This document shows positions 59,798 through 64,000 of a stretch of 64,000 bases of DNA, one piece after another. Both the position numbers and the translations under genes were made by a program. This stretch comes from Hyphomicrobiales bacterium (GTDB taxonomy: Bacteria > Pseudomonadota > Alphaproteobacteria > Rhodospirillales > JACKKN01): positions 1 through 64,000 of the forward strand of contig JACKKN010000010.1 of NCBI GenBank assembly GCA_024236415.1, given 5' to 3'. Numbering within the stretch: position 1 is the first letter of the stretch; each line of letters starts with the position of its first letter. A model generated the notes under the pieces. The model saw only the letters and a list, made by a program, of their open reading frames with translations. It ran no database searches and was not told the DNA's origin.

Positions 59798-61711
59798 TCA
59801 GTGCGAAGCGCCGTAGTGCTTCTCGACCAGATCGATGTGCGGAACCTTCTTCAGCTCCCATTCCCGGGTGTCCGGGTTGAAGCGGGAGTTGACGAAGCAC
59901 TTCCAGTTCTCTTCGTCCAGCTTGGGGAAGTCGGTGCGGTAGAAGAAGCCCGGATAGCGGGTTTCCTCGCGGAACTGGATGTGACGCAGGTGCGCTTCCG
60001 CCGCCCACATGCGGTGGTAGTTCTCCCACGCCCGCATCAGCTCGTGCAGGTCCTTGGCGCGCAGGTGCTTGGAGTCCTCCTGCAGCATGGTGATGTGATT
60101 GAGGCCGATGCCCAGCATCACGGCGTTGGTCTGGTAGTAGGTCGAGCAGCCGGCCACGTACTCGTCCATGTACTTCTGCAGCCGCATCTGGAACATCTTC
60201 GGCGTGATGTAGAACGGGTTGATGTCCTCGGCCGTGGTCTTGTCCTTGTGCTCGAAGTAGTTCCGCACCGGCAGGTAGATCTCCTCGGCGATCTCGTGGA
60301 TGTCGCCCTTCAGCGACGGCGAGAACCCGGCGTTGTCCTTGACGAAGCGGACCATCTCCTTGCCGGCGATGCGGCCCTCGGCGTGGGACCCGGACGAGAA
60401 CTTGTGGCCCGAGGCGCCGACACCGTCACCGGCCGTGAACAGGCCCTTGACCGTGGTCATGCGGTTGTAGCCCCACTGCCACTCGGCCGGCGCGATGTCC
60501 GACGGGCCGGAAACCCAGATGCCGCAGCAGCCCGAGTGCGAACCCAGCAGGTAGGGCTCGGTCGGCATCAGCTCGGACTTGGTCTCCTCGGGGCGGATGT
60601 TCATGCCCGCCCAGTGACCGGCCTGGCCGATGCACATGTCCAGGAAGTCTTCCCAGGCCTCGGCCTCCAGGTGCTTGATCTCCTTCGGCGTCATGGTTTC
60701 TGCCAGCTTGGCCATGGCCGTCGGGGTGTCCATGAAGATGGGGCCGTTGCCGTCCTTCATCTCCTTCAGCATGGCGTGGTTGCGCAGGCAGGTGGGGATC
60801 ACGGCCGCCTTGTCATAGGGCGCGTACTCGGCCAGCATGTTGGCGTTCTTGACCGTGTAGTCCTCGCCATAGGCATTCGTGGCCTTGGACTTGAACAGCA
60901 GGAACCAGGCACCGACCGGGCCGTAGCCGTCCTTGAAGCGGGCCGGCACGAAGCGGTTCTCCATCATGGTCAGCTCGGCGCCGACCTCGGCCGCCATGGC
61001 GTAGGTCGAACCGGCGTTCCACACCGGGTACCAGGTGCGGCCCATGCCCTCGCCCGTGGACCGCGGACGGAAGATGTTCACGCAGCCGCCGGCCACGTTC
61101 AGGATGGCGTTGGCCTTGAACACGAACAGCTTGTGCTCGCGCACGCTGAAGCCGACGGCGCCGGCGATGCGGTTGTCCTCGTTGGTATCCAGCAGATACT
61201 TCACGATGAACACGCGCTCCATGATGTTCTCGATGCCCAGGGACTTCTTGGCGGCCTCGGCGACGATGGTCTTGTAGCCCTCGCCGTTGATCATGATCTG
61301 CCACTTGCCCGAGCGCACGGGCTTGCCGCCGTCCTTCAGGGGAACGCCCTCGGTCTCCTTGTCCTTCCAGATGGGCAGGCCCCATTCCTCGAACAGCTTG
61401 ACCGAATCGTCCACGTGGCGACCGACGTCGAACACCAGGTCGTCGCGGGTGATGCCCATCAGGTCGGCCGACACCATGCGGCAGTAGTCCTCGGGCTTCT
61501 GGTCGCCCAGGTAGGTGTTGATGGCGCTGAGGCCCATGGCCACGGCGCCGGAGCGGTCCATGGCGGCCTTGTCGACCAGGGTGATCTTGACACTGTCGCC
61601 GGCCCAGCGCTTGGCCTCGAAGGCGGCGCCGCAGGCGGCCATGCCGCCGCCAACGATCAGGATGTCTGTTTCAACTTCAATGATTTCGGGATCGCCGAAC
61701 GTACCGGCCAT
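59798..61711 (-). CDS. aprA: Adenylylsulfate (APS) reductase, alpha subunit
   Basis: A 637-residue FAD protein that in sulfur oxidisers makes APS from sulfite and AMP. The start MAGTFGDPE is chosen since GGAGG is seven bases upstream; the earlier ATG lies in the ribosome site. FAD-binding ILIVGGGMAACGAAFEAKRW (in short pieces residues about 15-34) and the AprA-specific motifs ISTYLGDQKPEDY-like NTYLGDQKPEDYCR, GRTWYPVWNAGSTYAMAAEVGAE and RPEETKSELMPTEPYLLGSHSGCCG are present. Second gene after aprB. Confidence 0.96.
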   Translation of the reverse strand: MAGTFGDPEIIEVETDILIVGGGMAACGAAFEAKRWAGDSVKITLVDKAAMDRSGAVAMGLSAINTYLGDQKPEDYCRMVSADLMGITRDDLVFDVGRHVDDSVKLFEEWGLPIWKDKETEGVPLKDGGKPVRSGKWQIMINGEGYKTIVAEAAKKSLGIENIMERVFIVKYLLDTNEDNRIAGAVGFSVREHKLFVFKANAILNVAGGCVNIFRPRSTGEGMGRTWYPVWNAGSTYAMAAEVGAELTMMENRFVPARFKDGYGPVGAWFLLFKSKATNAYGEDYTVKNANMLAEYAPYDKAAVIPTCLRNHAMLKEMKDGNGPIFMDTPTAMAKLAETMTPKEIKHLEAEAWEDFLDMCIGQAGHWAGMNIRPEETKSELMPTEPYLLGSHSGCCGIWVSGPSDIAPAEWQWGYNRMTTVKGLFTAGDGVGASGHKFSSGSHAEGRIAGKEMVRFVKDNAGFSPSLKGDIHEIAEEIYLPVRNYFEHKDKTTAEDINPFYITPKMFQMRLQKYMDEYVAGCSTYYQTNAVMLGIGLNHITMLQEDSKHLRAKDLHELMRAWENYHRMWAAEAHLRHIQFREETRYPGFFYRTDFPKLDEENWKCFVNSRFNPDTREWELKKVPHIDLVEKHYGASH

Positions 61712-61794
61712 TGTATCCTCCATTTATGCGGCCTTAACCGTCACCCGGGACGGTCCTCGGCCTCTGGACGTTGGGAGATGGGCGCGACCATCCA

Positions 61795-62220
61795 TCAGGA
61801 GATGGTCGGCAGCTCCTTGCCGGCTTCGGTGAACAGACGGTTGTCGTTCAGGTCGCCAGGCTCCGGCTTGTTGCCATAGGGGTCGATGGACCCGACCGGC
61901 GTGGTGCGAACCGGGAACTTGAAGCGCTTGACCTCGCCATCGCGGAACTTGATGGTCCACATGATGGCCTGGTCGGTGCGCAGCGGGATGCAGGCGCCGC
62001 CCATGGGGACCACGTCCTGGTAGGCGCGGACCTCGATGGCCTGCTGCGGGCAGGCCTTGACGCAGCACTGACACTCCCAGCACTGCTCGGGCTCCTGGTT
62101 GTAGGCTTTCATCCGCTCGGTATCGAGCTTCATGAGGTTGTTCGGGCAGATGTACATGCAAGCGGTGACTTCGCCACCCTTGCAACCATCGCATTTGTCC
62201 GTCCAAACGAATGTGGGCAT
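61795..62220 (-). CDS. aprB: Adenylylsulfate (APS) reductase, beta subunit
   Basis: A 141-residue iron-sulfur protein with two [4Fe-4S] motifs: CDGCKGGEVTACMYICP (residues about 8-24) and CWECQCCVKACPQQAIE (about 43-59). The tail after residue 70 wraps the alpha subunit in known structures. Start MPTFVWTDKCDGC gives the normal AprB N terminus, with AGGGAGA upstream. It leads the aprBA operon and is preceded by a promoter with a SoxR-like operator. Confidence 0.96.
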   Translation of the reverse strand: MPTFVWTDKCDGCKGGEVTACMYICPNNLMKLDTERMKAYNQEPEQCWECQCCVKACPQQAIEVRAYQDVVPMGGACIPLRTDQAIMWTIKFRDGEVKRFKFPVRTTPVGSIDPYGNKPEPGDLNDNRLFTEAGKELPTIS

Positions 62221-62614
62221 GGAACGATTCTCCCTGGTCTCAGCCCTCGACGAAGGGCCCCACGAAAGCGGCAACGCGACCGAAACCGGCGCTCGCCCGC
62301 ACGGGCGATTACGCTGCTATCCGTGGTTCGGCCCTGAAAGGCTTCCCCGAACGTCTTTCGGTGAACCCTAATTTAGGGATCATTAATATATCTCGCGCCG
62401 CACCCTGTCAAACCCAATGGCGGGTTCTGCAAGGCACTCTCAACAACGTATCAAGTGATTGTTTTAAAGCATTTTTCATGCCTCAGGGTAGTGCCCGGCC
62501 TACCCGATTTCGCAGGTGCACAATAAAATAGTCCGCCCCCTGTCCGGTGGCGCCGCCGGCGCTGGGCGGCTAGGATCGCGCAGGACCCGCCACCGCCAGC
62601 ACGGATTCCCTGCC
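62221..62614. other. Intergenic region upstream of aprBA
   Basis: This 394-base gap between divergent aprB and the MazG-like gene has no gene. It carries the leftward aprBA promoter and operator at 62366-62411 and an AT-rich patch at 62450-62490 of unknown role. The short frames inside it lack ribosome sites. Confidence 0.65.
62366..62411 (-). promoter_or_regulatory. aprBA promoter with SoxR-like operator
   Basis: On the minus strand a perfect minus 35 box TTGACA (62411-62406) is followed after 17 bases by TATTAA. Overlapping the minus 10 area is TAATTTAG (62369-62376), six bases GGATCA, TTAATATA (62383-62390): 5 and 6 of 8 matches to the operator at 10663 with the same spacing. An odd palindrome CCCTAA-T-TTAGGG (62366-62378) overlaps it. 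Confidence 0.6.
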
Positions 62615-62992
62615 ATGGCCCAATCCCCCGCCCCCACCCTCCAGGACCTCACCCGGCGCCTGATCGCGTTCCGCGACGAGCGGGACTGGCGCCAGTTCCA
62701 CGGGCTCAAGAACCTGCTGATGTGCGTCGGCATCGAGGCCGGCGAGCTGCTGGAACTGGCGCAATGGAAGGGCGACGGCGAGGTGGAGGAACTGGCCGCG
62801 GACCCGGCCTTCCGCCAACGCCTGGGCGAGGAATGCGCCGACGTGTTCATCTACCTGCTGCTGATCTGCGAGCGGGCGGGAATCGACCTGGCGGCGGCGG
62901 CGGACCGCAAGATCGGCGTCAACGCCGCCAAGTACCCGGCCGACCGGGTCCGCGGCTCGTCGCGCAAGTACACCCACTACACCGAATCCTGA
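62615..62992 (+). CDS. MazG-like nucleotide pyrophosphohydrolase
   Basis: A 125-residue protein of the all-alpha NTP pyrophosphatase family (dCTPase/MazG-like). It has the metal-binding EAGELLELAQW (Glu-x-x-Glu, residues about 47-57) and EECADVFIYLLLICERAGIDL (Glu-x-x-Asp), then the K-x-x-x-N-x-x-KYP signature KIGVNAAKYPADRVRGSSRKY. It hydrolyses noncanonical or excess nucleoside triphosphates as housecleaning. Start MAQSPAP is the first ATG giving normal length; the ribosome site is poor. Confidence 0.88.
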   Translation: MAQSPAPTLQDLTRRLIAFRDERDWRQFHGLKNLLMCVGIEAGELLELAQWKGDGEVEELAADPAFRQRLGEECADVFIYLLLICERAGIDLAAAADRKIGVNAAKYPADRVRGSSRKYTHYTES

Positions 62993-63075
62993 CCGCCCGG
63001 GCCCGAATCGCGCCGCGCCCCTTGCGGACCGGGCGAATCTGTTGAACAGTGGCCGGCGATGGTACCGCCAACCGA

Positions 63076-63258
63076 CTCGGACGGCGGTTTAATAGGGAAC
63101 ACGGTGCGGCGTACCCATCAGGGGCCAAGACCGTGGCTGCCCCCGCAACTGTGAGCGGCGAGCGAAACCCGGAATGCCACCGCCCCCCGAAAGCGACCGG
63201 GAGGTTGGGAAGGCGGGTCGAGCGTGGAGCTGCGAGCCAGGATACCTGCCATCGCGCA
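63076..63258 (+). ncRNA. Cobalamin riboswitch
   Basis: The leader contains the ordered consensus blocks of the adenosylcobalamin riboswitch: GGGAACACGGTG (63095-63106), the B12-box core GCAACTGTGAGCGGCGAGC (about 63145-63163), GCCAC (63176-63180), GGGAAGG (63207-63213) and AGCCAGGATACCTGCC (63235-63250). It lies 62 bases before a CbiM-type gene. When cobalamin binds, expression should fall. Confidence 0.93.
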
Positions 63259-63260
63259 CC

Positions 63261-63314
63261 GGCGCCTCCGGGCGCCTGACATCAACCCTCCCGCACGGTG
63301 GGTGCGGAAAGGAG
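63261..63314 (+). promoter_or_regulatory. Expression-platform hairpins and ribosome site
   Basis: GGCGCC-TCCG-GGCGCC (63261-63276) and CCGCAC-GGTGG-GTGCGG (63291-63307) are short hairpins directly before AAAGGAG (63308-63314). The second ends one base before the ribosome site, suggesting translational rather than transcriptional control. No T tract is present. Confidence 0.55.
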
Positions 63315-63320
63315 ACCATC

Positions 63321-64000
63321 ATGCACATCGAACCCGGCGTCGTCGACGGCGCCAAGATCGTCCTCAGCTACGCCACCGCCACGGCTTCGTTCGGCCTGGC
63401 CGCCAAGATGGCGGTCGACACCGTCCGCCACGACGGCGGCGTCGCCGCCCTCGCCACCCGCAGCGCCATCACCACGGCACTGGTATTCTCGTTCTTCGAG
63501 GTCCTGCCCCACTACCCCGTTGGCGTTTCCGAGGTCCACCTCATCCTGGGGTCGACCCTGTACCTACTGTTCGGCGCCGCGCCGGCGGCCATCGGCCTGG
63601 CTGCGGGACTGCTGCTGCAGGGCTTGTTCTTCGCGCCCTTCGACCTGCCCCAGTACGGTATCAACGTGACCACCCTGATCGTGCCCCTGTGGGGGGTCAG
63701 CATGCTGGCCAGGCGACTCATCCCGGCCCGGACGCCCTACGTCGAGGTCAAGTACTGGCAGGCGCTGTCCCTGTCCACGGCCTATCAGGGCGGGATCGTC
63801 GCCTGGGTCGCCTTCTGGGCCTTCTACGGCAGCGGCTTCGGCGCCCAGAACCTGGCCGCCGTGGGCAGCTTCGGCGTTGCCTACATGAGCGTCATCATCC
63901 TCGAGCCCCTGGCCGACCTGGCGGTGCTTGCCGCCGCCAAGACCCTGACGTCCGGCAGCCGCAGCCTGCTGCTGTACAACCGCCTGCACCACGGCGCCAA
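63321..64000 (+). CDS. cbiM: CbiM-type cobalt ECF transporter permease (partial)
   Basis: An ATG at 63321 (AAAGGAG seven bases upstream) opens a frame with no stop to the window end, at least 226 residues. The N terminus MHIEPGVVDGAKIVLSYATA carries the His2 cobalt-binding start typical of CbiM after Met removal, followed by about six hydrophobic helices including VFSFFEVLPHYPVGVSEVHLILGS in pieces. It is the substrate-specific membrane component of a cobalt importer for cobalamin synthesis, in accord with the riboswitch. The C terminus lies outside the window. Confidence 0.85.
   Translation, partial: MHIEPGVVDGAKIVLSYATATASFGLAAKMAVDTVRHDGGVAALATRSAITTALVFSFFEVLPHYPVGVSEVHLILGSTLYLLFGAAPAAIGLAAGLLLQGLFFAPFDLPQYGINVTTLIVPLWGVSMLARRLIPARTPYVEVKYWQALSLSTAYQGGIVAWVAFWAFYGSGFGAQNLAAVGSFGVAYMSVIILEPLADLAVLAAAKTLTSGSRSLLLYNRLHHGA

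Overview
The window is about 64 kb of GC-rich bacterial DNA with tightly packed operons. It looks like the chromosome of a chemolithoautotrophic, sulfur-oxidising, sulfur-globule-forming proteobacterium, probably an alphaproteobacterium of the Rhodospirillales type. That placement is inferred from gene content: soxXYZAB without soxCD, flavocytochrome c sulfide dehydrogenase, aprBA, a sulfur-globule-type protein, Calvin-cycle genes, and Aap and DctB/DctD systems typical of alphaproteobacteria. I saw no insertion sequence, prophage, CRISPR array, rRNA or tRNA.

Region 1 (0-11 kb) is the thiosulfate-oxidation island. A leftward dsrE2-tusA-thioredoxin operon diverges from a YeeE/YedE sulfur transporter. 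Then come soxX, soxY, soxZ, soxA, soxB and a ccdA/soxV gene. A leftward pair follows (periplasmic DsrE-like protein, SoxW-like thioredoxin), then a membrane-fused spermidine-synthase-like protein and an ArsR/SoxR repressor. A symmetric operator overlaps the repressor's own promoter. Related sites occur before dsrE2, soxX and, 50 kb away, aprBA, which suggests one sulfur regulon.

Region 2 (11-22.3 kb) runs leftward: a double UspA protein and a DASS transporter, the Calvin operon glpX-prk-tkt-fba-rpe (no RuBisCO here), a LuxR-type regulator whose receiver has lost its phospho-acceptor, and fccA-fccB. Region 3 (22.8-29.1 kb) has a tiny lipoprotein, the aapJQMP amino-acid ABC transporter, a GNAT enzyme, a small unknown and a CBS protein. 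Region 4 (29.2-37.7 kb) has an anchored subtilase, dctB-dctD and the TRAP operon dctPQM with a good sigma-54 promoter and tandem DctD-like sites, then a UspA protein.

Region 5 (37.7-52.7 kb) is the most interesting. Eleven leftward genes start at a consensus sigma-54 promoter and are flanked by a divergent sigma-54 activator: SCP2-like protein, RND adaptor, RND pump with a histone-H1-like tail, three exported Gly/Pro/Tyr-rich proteins (the last a sulfur-globule protein), a secreted protein, a ParA ATPase, an anchored TPR-like protein, a DUF302-like protein and a dynamin-like GTPase. I propose it as a candidate sulfur-globule biogenesis or positioning system.

Region 6 (52.7-58.6 kb) has a LapG-like protease, a sensor with a degenerate HD-GYP domain, and a FecR/RTX/DUF4114 surface protein with a TAAG motif, possibly a LapG-type adhesin-release module without LapD. 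Region 7 (58.8-64 kb) has aprB-aprA-ykgJ, a MazG-like pyrophosphohydrolase, and a cobalamin riboswitch before a CbiM-type permease that runs off the window.
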